A program made the translations under genes and the position numbers. Positions 37,441-49,352 of a DNA stretch of 64,000 nt are shown here, one piece after another. Origin of the DNA: Microcebus murinus (Eukaryota > Chordata > Mammalia > Primates > Cheirogaleidae); NCBI RefSeq assembly GCF_040939455.1, contig NC_134108.1:6973501-7037500 (forward strand), given 5' to 3'. Below the pieces are notes generated by a model that was not told where the DNA came from, ran no database searches, and saw only the letters and a program-made list of their open reading frames with translations. Every line of letters starts with the position of its first letter. Position 1 is the first letter of the stretch.

Positions 37441-39259
37441 GAATAAAATGAAAACTCATTGGGGCAACAAAAACAAACAAAAAAACCAAAACTTAGCTTT
37501 GGTAACCCAATGGCAAGAGTGGCAGCTAGGATGCTAGAGTCAATTCTCCAGGGAAGTCTGGCTCCAGACCTGGCTTTTCAATGGAGACCATCTGTCTAAC
37601 CTCTATAAACTAGAGTTAAAATGACTCGGAAGGCAATGGATCCCATAGCTCATGATCTTTTACAAGCACAGCCATGTAGAACATGGAACTAGTTTGCTGT
37701 CGACACGATCTCTGCAGTGCTCATGAATTATTAAATAGAAGCTGGGTCAGTGGGTCCACAGGAGCAGCCCTGAACCGGACACTCACAGGACGTGTAGCAG
37801 CAGCTGCTTCTGGAAATCAGACTCGTCTCTTAGCGACACTCACCGTGACACACAACTTGCCTGATGAATGCGGCGTTCTATTTCACAAGCCATCAGCACA
37901 CAGCTATTTTTTTCTATGTTCTTAAAAACCTTGACTTAGATCTTACATATGCTTACCTCTGGGACGATGTGTGCAGCATCTTCAGGATACTGCTAGGCGA
38001 ACAGAGAAAAAACATGCACTTGACTATTAAAATTGAACAGAAATGGTCATACCTTTGATCCAGCTGTGAGGACTGACAGCCAATGAACTGAGAGCAAGCT
38101 GGGACAGCAGAGACACGTTTTTTTCCCCCGGAAAGGGGATGCAGAGCTCAAATGTGCTCACTCAAAGGATGGCAAGGATCAATTAATGATAGTCCCTTAA
38201 GTAGATCATGTTTTATCTTTACCACACATTTTATGATCTGTAGACCTCAAGGTACATCATTAACCTATTTGCATTAGTGGTAACTGGTTAGTAGAAACCT
38301 TTGGAAACAGAGGCCACTGCCTGCCACCATAATGTCAGAAGGAAGAAGGTAGAAATCTAAATATATCTGACCTAGTTCTAGGGGCTAGGGAGGGGCCATA
38401 CAACCAACAAAACCCAGTTCTTATCAGAATGTTCTTATATGAACGTTTTTATCGAAATAAACTGACTGCTATGAAGAAGACAATGCTAGCAACTTAATAT
38501 TCTTCAAGATTTAAATCAAGATTCATTTCTTCCAAAAATTCTTCTCTAATATTTCTTGTATAATAATCCTTCTGTCACTCGGCATTCACTTAGTTTTTGC
38601 AGCTAAAGTGTTGTCATATATTTCTTTATTATGCTATTCTCTAATTATTTAGGGGTTGCCTCAAATATATGTGTTATTTCCTCTACTGCATATCAAATCT
38701 TCCAGAGGGCAAAAAATAAGCTTGTAATCCCCCACCCCCTTTCTTAGTGCACTGATACAGAGGCATCCCAAACACCTGCTGGATGAAAGAGGAAGGAAGG
38801 AAGAAAGACCAGCATATTCTAACGGATAAAATATTGCATTCCTGTTCAAGCTCTGGTTTGAATAAGTAGTATTTCCAAGACCAAATTTAAGAACATTTCT
38901 TTACACTAAATTCAATGTCAGAAAATTTATAGTTTGCACAATCAAGATGAATTGTTAAATATAGGGCCTATAGTAAGTAAAGTATAATAATTCAAGTAAC
39001 TTGGTGCAACTACTACAATATGAACTGAAATGATCAATTAACCTTAACTATAATGTTATTATAACTTTATAATTATTTCTTCTTTAGTATATCTTATGAC
39101 CTTTCCAAAGATTTTTTTAGTTTAGTCAAACTGAAAATTATTTAGTCAACATGTGGCAAGATACACATAATTTTAAGAAGCAAAATTAAGTACATATGTG
39201 ACAAAGAAATTAATTCATCTACTTTAACAATCTTTGGTACCAGTAATAAATAAAATTAC

Positions 39260-39377
39260 CTCCGAGTAATTTGGTGAGAGATATTTCCCATTGCATTTAG
39301 CAATGCTTCTCAGAATTTTTAATGCTTTGTCTCCTTTCTTCCGAGTAATCAGCCAGCGGGGAGATTCAGGAACCACC
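39260..39377 (-). CDS. SLC22A3: SLC22A3 exon 5
   Basis: This 118-nt exon has acceptor 'ttgccag' and donor 'gtaatt'. It encodes about residues 286-325: [20 protein letters not shown] then [19 protein letters not shown]. The PESPRWL motif after TM6 is the hallmark of the SLC22 family and is intact. The remainder is the cytosolic loop with basic and phosphorylatable residues. Human has ILRRIAKC where this copy has ILRSIAKC. Confidence 0.96.
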
Positions 39378-40240
39378 CTGGCAAAGAAGGAGACTTTTTT
39401 GAGTTTTGCCTAGGAAGTTCAAAACCTAAAAGTTTATGACGAGTTTTTCTATCAAAATGGATCTTGCAATTTGATACAAGTTGAGGAGACTAGGAGAGTT
39501 TATAATAGGCCCTGTGAAATGTAGACTATCCTTGCAAGGTTATAATGGATGGAAAAAATGCTAACTTGATAATTGGATCGTTGTTCATCAAAATAATCAA
39601 TATGACAGTGCTCTTGCAAAACCAGAATCTCCCACACTATAGTATCTCTGATGATATATGAACAGAATTGGGATTTAATGAGTATTAGGAAAAGATTAAG
39701 AACCTGATTTATGTAAATCAACTTGCTCATATATTAAAATTAAATTAGAAGAATCATTAAAATATGTTCATTCTCAAAAAAATAAAATGCATATACCTAC
39801 AGCTTTTTGATAACTTAGTTTTTTGATGCTCTTAACATTTTTTTATTTCCCAGAGAATTCCTGAGTAATATTAATTTGCTTAATAGATTACAGAGAGAAG
39901 CAAATAAATTTCATTACATTTAATTTGAATGTTGCAATACTGGGAAACATAGTTTGTTGCTTTATTGTTTTCATAAAGATATTGCAAAACAATAATACAT
40001 AATGTAATACTCTATTTAGAATTTTGTATTTTGGTATTTTGTTATTTTTAATGACAACTATTAATTGAATACTCAATAAATAGTCCCTATAAATCCTAAA
40101 ATTCTCTAAAAATTCTCAAAGCACATAGCCATTTTGGAGATGTTAGAAAATCTCCTCTATTGATTTCATTTGCACATTGGTTTGGACTCTACATTTCTGT
40201 GGAATAAGAATAAATATGATAATAACCAAAGCCACATTAC
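39378..40240 (-). other. SLC22A3: SLC22A3 intron 4
   Basis: An 863-base AT-rich intron without a recognisable element. Confidence 0.85.
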
Positions 40241-40409
40241 CAGTAATAAAGGAGGAAGAGAAAGTTGGGCAGCGTTATGGCTAGCTGGATCCCTTGCCAA
40301 TTGGGGATAAAGTAGGCAATTCCAGGGAGAATTATGATTCCAAGGGTGAAGAACATTTGAATCACTATTCCCACAATCCTCCTTTGTTTTGAACCTACTA
40401 TTTCTGTCA
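40241..40409 (-). CDS. SLC22A3: SLC22A3 exon 4
   Basis: This 169-nt exon has acceptor 'ccttcag' and donor 'gtaatg'. It encodes about residues 230-286: [20 protein letters not shown], then [20 protein letters not shown], then [16 protein letters not shown]. It covers TM5 and TM6 and their linkers. Human has [11 protein letters not shown] where this copy has [11 protein letters not shown]. Charge and length are conserved throughout. Confidence 0.96.
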
Positions 40410-41886
40410 CTGAAGGAAAACAAACACAAGAGGTTAGGGAAGCTCAAGATCGGCTCCAAAAGAAACAAACACATTCAGAGACATTGCACCTGTTATACCC
40501 ATCAGCACTGCTAGACCACCCTGGAACTCCACACCGGCTGAGATGAGGGAGGTGTGCCTTCCTCATACCTTACACTCTTCTCTCACTCTCTTCTCTGCCA
40601 GTTACCAAAAGCATTTTCCACCTTCCTCTTATACACCCCAAACCAGCACTCTTCTGGGTTCACCAGGGGAACACAAAGAATGCATGTGTTGGTTTTAGGA
40701 CAGATTCATTGATGATTACCTTGAAAGATAATTATAATAATCAAAACATAAATATAGTAAGCTGGCTCAATTTTCTCATTGTATCTCTAAAGATTTGCAC
40801 ATTACAGTCTCTTTAGGAGATTCATTGTGAACATTAGACTGTACAAATGCTTTTCATTATCAGAAGACAGCTTCATTTTTTCATTTATGTTATATTTCTT
40901 TAAAAATTTTAATGCTGCAATCCTTTTCTTCTCTTTCCACCTTCCTACTAATTGGTTTCTTCTTTTCTGATCATCCTGGGATTGTTGTCCTAAGATCACA
41001 ACTTTGAAAATTCACTTAGACTAGGGTCTTCTTAAAAATGCCTCACATTCCAGAGTTATCCCCTCTGCTCCAGCAAGTGACAACCAATCCCTCCTGACAC
41101 TTCCCCCACCCACAGAAAGATCTTCAAGATGTCTCCAAAGTGGGTACTGCTTGGAAATGGCAAAGTAATATCAGAAGACAGGGGGAACCCAAAGATCTGG
41201 AGCAATAATCTAAGATGGGAATTTGCATTTCCCTGGTCATGAATCCACCTTGACTCTTAAAGTAGGTGGCTGGTCCCGGACTAGAAATAGAGCCAAAGGG
41301 AGCAGCCAGGACTTTCCCATGTAATCTGAGAAAAAGTAAAGGGAAGTTTTTCTTTCTCTCCTATCCAGAAGGTCAAACTTTGTAGTTATGGAAGATAGCA
41401 AAAGGTCACAAGTGAACTTCTCATTTTTAAGACATATTTCCCATATGGTAAAAAGTTCTCCACTTGTACAGAAAGAGGAGAATTAGATAATATTTGAAAA
41501 CACAGGAAAGTATTCTCAAACTGTATCACAGAATATAATACACAGAAAATGCTTTAAAATATTGTCTCAAGGAGCTACTGAAATTTTTATAAAAATCAAT
41601 TTCTAATAAAGCAAAGCTCTAAGCCATATGATAACAATACAGGAGTACTCGAAAGTGGGTGACTCCAGTATTTTATGATATTCCATATTTGTTTCCCAAA
41701 GTAAGGAGGCATTTCAGTTTCTAAGGCAGTCAGAATCCTGGCTCTGAGCCCTCATAACTACAGAAATAATTACTGGAGCTGCGATGAAATCTCCTTTGTT
41801 AAAGGAACATGAGGAAGGCCAATAGTTGGCGCTTCTCAGCCATCTAGCCCTAGTTTCCAAATAGAGAAGGCGTGACAATGTCTTAC
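40410..41886 (-). other. SLC22A3: SLC22A3 intron 3
   Basis: A 1,477-base intron. I see no known repeat or RNA gene. Confidence 0.8.
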
Positions 41887-42041
41887 CAATCACGTAGCAA
41901 GTCATCCATGTCCCCTTTCCAAACACACCTTGCAGGAATCGGAAGATCACAAACACAGAGAAGTTTGGTGCAAAGGCCACCACGACACCAGTGATGCCAA
42001 CGCCAAGACAGGATATTAAGTAAATGACTATTCTGCCATAC
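41887..42041 (-). CDS. SLC22A3: SLC22A3 exon 3
   Basis: This 155-nt exon has acceptor 'caaatag' and donor 'gtaaga'. It encodes about residues 178-230: [20 protein letters not shown], then [20 protein letters not shown], then [11 protein letters not shown]. It covers TM3 and TM4. Together with the end of exon 2 it forms the MFS motif A (AADRYGR), and it carries the [10 protein letters not shown] stretch of the first half of the transporter. APNFSVF differs from human APNFPVF. Confidence 0.96.
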
Positions 42042-42881
42042 CTATTTGAGAGAGAGGAAAAGAGTTCACCTTAAACATTTTCTTCAACACAATGGGGAAA
42101 AAACAAACTGTCATTTTAAGAGTTGCTAAAAAAGTTTTAAGTGCAGAAAATGCGTTCTCTATATTTTCATTATTATAAAGTAAAGGATGGTTGAAAACTT
42201 TGTCTTGTTTTATGGCAAAAACAGGCACAAACATGTGCCTCTAAAACGACATTACAAAATTTAAAGCATGGAACGTGTCCTTTGTGATTGCAGTGTACCA
42301 AAATATGGTGGCTCAGAGGTGATACTTTCTAGCATTTTTGTGGGTTGCGTCACAAGGAGAGAGTGGTAGAAAGAACTAGCACTGGTGTATGACAGCCAGA
42401 AGGCCTGGCCTGGGATCTTCTCTGCTCAACCACCTATCAGCCACACGACCTTGGGCCAATCCCTAAGCTCTCCAAAACTCAGATTTTGTTCTCTTGTTTT
42501 TGTTTTCCACCACCTTTTCTAGAATGGGGTTGTAGAGAGGATCAAATAAGATGCTAATGTGAAAGCTCTTTATAAACTACAAAGTTCACAGCCAATGTGA
42601 GTTGTTCTTAATTTTTCTATTTTATTTTCATCATTTACACAATAATTACTAAATAGCTTAGAAAAAAGGAACAGGGTATTGTTCACAATACTCCAAGAGT
42701 CTGAGATTAATTGGTTCAGCATAGTTGTGTCAAATTATTAGCTGGTGAAGGTTTGACATCAAAGACTATTAAGATATTTGATTCTATGACATTTTCCACA
42801 GAAATTTCCACAATATTTGTACATATAGCATCCTGCTTGAGTCAGCAAAGTAGGGGTGGAAGTAGGCTTAGTTTAGTTAGA

Positions 42882-43220
<339 letters not shown>

Positions 43221-45641
43221 AGATTTTTTAAAGTGACTCTATTTTAGGTGCTCAGGAAAATTGAGGAGAAAGTCCAAAGAGTTCTCATATGTCCTCTCCC
43301 CCAAAACATGCACAGCCACCCCACTGTCAACATGCACCACAGGAGTGGTACATTTGTTACAACTGCGAGTCTACGTTGACACATCATAATTGCCCAAATC
43401 CGTAGTGTACATTAGGCTCACCCTTGATGTTGTACACTCTATGGGTTTGTACACATGTATAATGATGACATGTATGCACTATGGTATTATCAAACACAAG
43501 AGTTTCATTGCCCTGAAAAATCCTCTGTGCTCCACCTGTTCAAACCCTCCTTCCCCACAACCACTGGCAACCACTGATATTTCTACTGTCTCCATAGTTT
43601 TTCTCTTTCCAGAATTACATAGTTGGAATCATATGGTTTGTAGCCTTTTCAGATTGGTTTCTTTCATTTAGTAATATGCATTTATGTTTCCTCCATGTCT
43701 TTTCACAGTTTGATAGCTCATTTCTTTTTAGTGTAGAATAATATTCCATTGTCTGAATGTGTCACAGTTTGTTTATCCATACTGAAGGACATCTTGGTTG
43801 CTTTGATGTTTTGGCAATTACAAAAAAAGCTGTCATATGTATACACAGGTTTTTGTGTGAATGTAAGTTTTCAAGTCCCCTGGGTAAATACCAAAGACTG
43901 TAATTGCTGGATCATATAGTAAGAGTATGTTTAGTTTTGTAGGAAACTGTCAACCCATCTTCCAAAGTCACTGTACCATTTTGCATTCCCAACAGCAATG
44001 AATGAGAGTTCCTGTCATTCCACATCATGGCCGGCATTTGGTGTTAGTAGCGTTCTGGATTTTGGCCATTCTAATAACTATATAGTGGTATCCCATTGGT
44101 GTTTTAATTGGCATTTCTCCGATAATATATGATGTGGGCATCTTTTCCTATGCTTATTTATCATCTGCATATTTTCTTTGGTGAGGTTGTCTGTTAAGGT
44201 CTTTGGCCCATTTTTAGTTGGATTATTTGCTTTCTTATTGTTGAGTTTTAAAAGTTCTTTGCATATTTTGAATAATGGCCTTTATCAGATGTGCCCTTTG
44301 CAAACATTTTCTCCCAGTCTGTGGCTTGTCTTTTTATTCTTTTGACAATGTCTTTTGCAGAGCAAAAAATTTAAATGTTAATGAAGTTCATCTTATCCGT
44401 TCTTTCTTTCATGGATCGTGCCTTTTGTACTGTCTTAAAAGTCATCACCAAACCCAAGGTCATCTAAATTTTCTCCTATTCTATCTTCTATGAGTTTTAC
44501 AATTTTGTGTTTTACATTTATATCTGTGATTCACTTTGGGTTAATTTTTTAAAAGGGTATAAAGTCTGTGTCTAGATTAATCTTTTTGCATGTGGATGTC
44601 CAGTTGTTTCAGTACCATTTTGTTGCCAAAGTACCATTTTTCTCCATTGTATTGCCTTTGCTGTTCTATCAAAGATCAGTTGACTATATTTAAGTGGGTC
44701 CATTTCTGGGCTCTCTATTCTGTTCCACTGATGTATTTGTGTAAAGAATATATCCATTCTTTCACTAATCCCACACTGTCTTGATTACTGTAGCTCTATA
44801 GTAAGTCTTGATGTCTTGTAGTGTCAGTCCTCTGATGTTGTTCTTCTCCTTCAATATTGTGTTCTGTGTGTTTTGCCTCTCCATATAACTTTAGAATCAG
44901 TTTGTCAACAATCTAAAAATAATTTGCTGGAATTTTGACTGGGATTGCACTGAATATATAGATCAAGTTGGGAAGAACTGACATCTTGACAATATTGAAT
45001 CTTCTTATCTATGAACATGAAATATCTCTCCATTTATTTTGTTCTTCTTTGATTTCTTTCATCAGAATTTTGCTCATACAGAGCTTGTACATACTTTGTT
45101 ATAATTATACCTAAGTATTTCATTTTTAGGGGTGCTAATGTAAATAGCATTGTGTGTTTAAAAGCAAATTCCACTTGTTCATTGCTGGTATAAGGGAAAG
45201 TGATTGACTTTTGTATATTAACTTTGTGTCCTGCAACCTTACTATAATAACTTATTAGTTTCAGGTGGTTTTTTTGTTTGTTTGTTTTTTGTTTGTTTTG
45301 TCAATTCTTTTGGATTTTTTTTAACATAAATAATCATGTCATCTGTGAACAGTTTTATTTCTTCCTTCCTAACCAATATACCTTCTATTTCCTTTTCTTA
45401 TCTTATTGTATTAGCTAAGGCTTCCAATACACATTGAAAAGTGGTAAGAAGGGAAATATTTGTCTTATTCTTGATCTTAGTGGGAAAGCTCTAGTTTCTC
45501 ACCATTAAGTATTATGTTAGCTATAGGTTTTTGTAGACATTCTTTAGCAAGTTGAGGAAGTTCCCCTCTATTTCTAGTTTAGTGAAAGTTTTTATCACAT
45601 ATACGTGTTGGATTTTGTCAAATGCTTTTTCTGTATCTATT

Positions 45642-45915
45642 TTTTGTTGATTTATTTATTTATTTTGAGACAGAGTCTCACTCTGTTGCCCTGGCTAGAG
45701 TGCCGTGGCATCAGCCTAGCTCACAGCAACCTCAAACTCCTGGGCTCAAGCCATCCTCCTGCCTTAGCTTCCCAAATAGCTGGAACCACAGGCATGCGCT
45801 ACCATGCCTGGCTAATTTATACATACATATATATATATATATATACATATATATATGTATTTTTTTTAGTTGTCCAGCTAATTTCTTCCTATTTTTAGCT
45901 TTTTTTATTTCTTTA
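45642..45915 (-). mobile_element. 5'-truncated Alu (right monomer only) within L1
   Basis: A (TTTA)n-like tail is followed by one monomer and an expanded (AT)n linker (about 45819-45860). The left monomer is missing. The 14-bp duplication TTTCTGTATCTATT (45628-45641 and 45916-45929) is perfect. Confidence 0.9.
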
Positions 45916-45960
45916 TTTCTGTATCTATTAATACGATCATGTCATTCTTATTCTTTAATC

Positions 45961-46151
45961 CAGGTGTCCTCAAACTACGGCCCATGGGCCACATGCGGAT
46001 GTTTATGCCCGTTTGTTTTTTTACTTCAAAATAAGATATGTGCAGTGTGCACAGGAATTTGTTCATAGTTTTTTTTAAACTATAGTCCAGCCTTCCAATG
46101 GTCTGAGGGACAGTGAACTGGCCCCCTGTTTAAAAAGTTTGAGGATTCCTG
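45961..46151. mobile_element. hAT-type MITE, copy 2 (inserted in L1)
   Basis: It has the same ends as the element at 12784: CAGGTGTCCTCAAACTACGG and AGTTTGAGGATTCCTG. The 8-bp duplications are ctttaatc (45953-45960) and ctttagtc (46152-46159). At 191 bp it lacks about 40 bp of the interior of copy 1, and a T-rich stretch replaces part of it. Confidence 0.88.
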
Positions 46152-48020
46152 CTTTAGTCTGTTGACATTATCAAGTATGTTAATTGATTCTGAATGTTGA
46201 ACCAACCTAGCATACTTGGAATTAATCCTACTTAGTTGTGGTGTATAATTCTTTTTATATATTGTTGAATTCTATTTGCTAATATTTTATTGAGAATTTT
46301 TGCATCTATATTCATGGGAGATATTGGTTGTAGTTTTCTTTTCTTGTAATATCTTTGCCTGGTTTTCGTATAACATAATACTAAATTCACAAAACAAGTT
46401 AGGATGTATTCCCTCTACTTCTATCTTCTGAAAGAGATTATAGAGATATAGAGAATTTGTATAAATTTTTCCTTAAATGTTTGGTAGAATTCATCAGTGA
46501 AACCATCTGGGCCTAGTGCTTTCTGTTTTGGAAGCTTAATTACTGATTCAATTTATTTAATAGATATAGCCCTATTTAGATTGTCTATTTCTTCTTGTGT
46601 GAGTTTTAGTAGATTGTGTCTTTCAAGGAATTGTTCCATTTCATATAGGCTATCAAATTTTGGGGCATAGAATTATTTATAATACTCCGTATCATCCTTT
46701 TAATGTCCATGGGATCTGTAGCGATGTCACCTCTTTTATTTCTAATATCAGTAATTTGTGTCCTCACTTTCTCTTTTCTTAGTTAGCCTAGCTAGAGGCT
46801 TATCAATTTTATTGATCTTTTCAAAGTACCAGATTGATTTCTTATTTTTCAATTTCATTGATTTCTGTTCTAATCGTATTTTACCTTCGGCTAACTTTGG
46901 ATTTAATTTTCTATTCTCTTTTAGTTTCCTAATGTGAAAGCTTGGATTATTGATTTTATATATTTCTTCTTTTCTAATATATGCATTCAAGGCTATAAGT
47001 TTCCCTTTAAGCATTGCTTTTGTTGCATTCCACAAATTTTGGTAATTTGTGTTTTCATTTTCAATTAGTCCAAAATACCTTGTTTGGAAATATTTTGAGA
47101 TTTCTCTTGAGAGTTCTTCTTTTATCTATGTGTTATTAAAGGTGTGATTGTTTAATCTCCAAGTACTTGGAAATTTTCCAGCTACCCTTCTGTTATTGAT
47201 TTCTAGTTTAATTCTACTGTGGTCCTGAGACTAGACATTGTATGATTTCTATTTCTTTAAATTTGTTACGTGTGTTTTATGACCCAGAATGTGATTTATC
47301 TTGGTGAATGGTACATGTGAACTTGAGAAAAATGTGTACTCTGCTGTTGTTAGATGAAGTAGACTATATATGTTAATTATTAGATGTTGATTGATGGTAT
47401 TGTTGCGTTCAACTATGTCTTTACTGATTTTCTGCCTGCTGGATCATCCATTTCTGACAGAGGGGTGCTGAAGTCTCCAACTACAATAGTGGATTCATCT
47501 ATTTCTTCTTGCAGTTCTATCAGTTTTTGCCTCATGTATTTCGATGCTCTGTTGTTGGGCAAATACATATTAAGTACTATTATGTCTGCTTGGGTAATTG
47601 ACCCCTTTATCATTATGTAATGGCCCTCTTTATCCCTGATAACTTTCCTTTCTCTGAAGTCTGCTCTGTATGATATCAATATAGCTACTTCTGCTTTGAT
47701 TACTTTTAGCATGGTATATCTTTCTCTATCCATTTACCTTTCATCTATATGTTTCTTTATAGTTGAAGCGGGTTTCTTGTATAGACTATATAGTTGGGTC
47801 TTGTTTTTGATCCACTCTATCTCTGACTTTAAATGGTGCATTTAGACTATTTACATTCAAAGTGATTATTGATCTAGTTGGATTAATGTCTGCCATATTT
47901 GTTATTGTCTTCTATTTTTTGCCCTTATTTTTGTCTTCCACGCTTTTCCTCCCTTTTGTGGTTTAATTGAGCATTTTATGATTCCATTTTCTCTTCATTC
48001 TTAGCATGTCAGTTAAACTC

Positions 48021-49352
48021 TTTGATTAGTGCAAAAGTACTTGCAGTTTTAGCATTGTTGAAATTTGATATTGGGATACATTCTCAAATAAATGTGGTTA
48101 TGTTACACATCATTTTAATGCACATTTTTCACTTTATGTCTTTTTGCTAATGACTTATTACTTGCTGTGTATTTTATATTTATTTTAGACTATGGAAATG
48201 ATGTTAGACAAAAAGCAAACTCGAGTGATTTTCCTATTTGAGTTCAAAATGGATCATAAAGCAGAGGAGACAACTTGCAACATTAACAAAACATTTGGCC
48301 CAGAAACTGCTAATGAACATTCAGTGCAGTGGTGGTTCAAGAAGTTTTGCAAAAGAGACGAGAGCCTTGAGAAGAGAGGAGTGCAGTGGCAGGCCATTGG
48401 AAGTTGAGGAGTGCTGTGGCAGGCCATTGGAAGTTGAGGAGTGCTGTGGCAGGCCATTGGACGTTGACAATGACCAACTGAGAGTTATCATCAAAGCTGA
48501 TCGTCTTACAACTACATGAGAAGCTGTCAAAGAACTCAAGGTCGACCATTCTACGGTTGTTTGGCATTTGAAGCAAATTGGAAAGGTGAACAAGTTTGAT
48601 AAGTAGGTGCCTCATGAGCTGACCAAAAATCAAAACATCGTCATTTTGAAGTGTTGTCTTCTCTTATTGTACGCAACAATGAACCATTTCTCAATTGGAT
48701 TGTGACGTGCAATGAAAAGTAGATTTTACACGATGACGGGCAATGACCAGCTCAGAAGCTGGACTGAAAATAAGTCCAAAGCACTTCCCAAAGCCAAACT
48801 TGCACCCAAAAAAGGTCATGGTCACTGTATGGTGGTCTTCTGCCTATCTGATCCACTACAGCTTTCTGAATCCTGGTGAAACCATTACATCTGAGAAGTA
48901 TGCTCAGCAAATCGATGAGATGCACTGAAAACTGCAACGCCTGCAGCCCGCACTGATCAACAGAAAAGGCCCAATTCTTCTCCACGACAATGCCTGATCA
49001 CACATCCCACAACCAATGCTTCAAAAGTTGAATGCATTGGGCTACAAAGTTTTGCCTCATCTGCCATATTCACCTGACCTCTTGCTGACTATCACTTCTT
49101 CAAGCATCTCAACAACTTTTTGCAGGGAAAAAGCTTCCACAACCAGCAGGATGCAGAGAATGCTTTCCAAGAGTTTGTCGAACCCTGAAGCATGGATTTT
49201 TACACTACAGAAATAAACAAACTTACTTCTCATTGGCAAAACCATGTTGATTGTAATGGCTCCAATTTTGGTGAATAAAGATGTGTTTCAGCCTAGTTAT
49301 AATGATTTAAAATTCATGGTCCACAACCACAATTACTTTTGCACCAATCTAA
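48021..49352 (+). pseudogene. Hsmar1-like mariner transposase copy, inactivated
   Basis: The termini resemble Hsmar1 (start 'gtgcaaaagtacttgcag', end 'cttttgcaccaatctaa' followed by TA). The first frame encodes MEMMLDKKQTRVIFLFEFKM and onward to WWFKKFCKRDESLE, very close to the mariner part of human SETMAR. The frame then shifts and continues through three 10-residue repeats (48381-48470). The DD34D triad is damaged: the first Asp is Asn in TCNEK, directly before a stop. HDNA and YSPDL remain. It is non-functional and interrupts the 5' region of the old L1. Confidence 0.9.
48381..48470 (+). repeat. Three 30-bp tandem units in the mariner copy
   Basis: Units at 48381-48410, 48411-48440 and 48441-48470 differ by one to three bases and each encodes a version of EECCGRPLEV. 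The normal mariner has this GRP-containing linker once. Confidence 0.93.

Noticed and set aside
45605..46068. Plus-strand frames of 97 and 148 codons
   Set aside because: They are translations of an Alu and adjacent L1, with the usual Alu-derived peptide.
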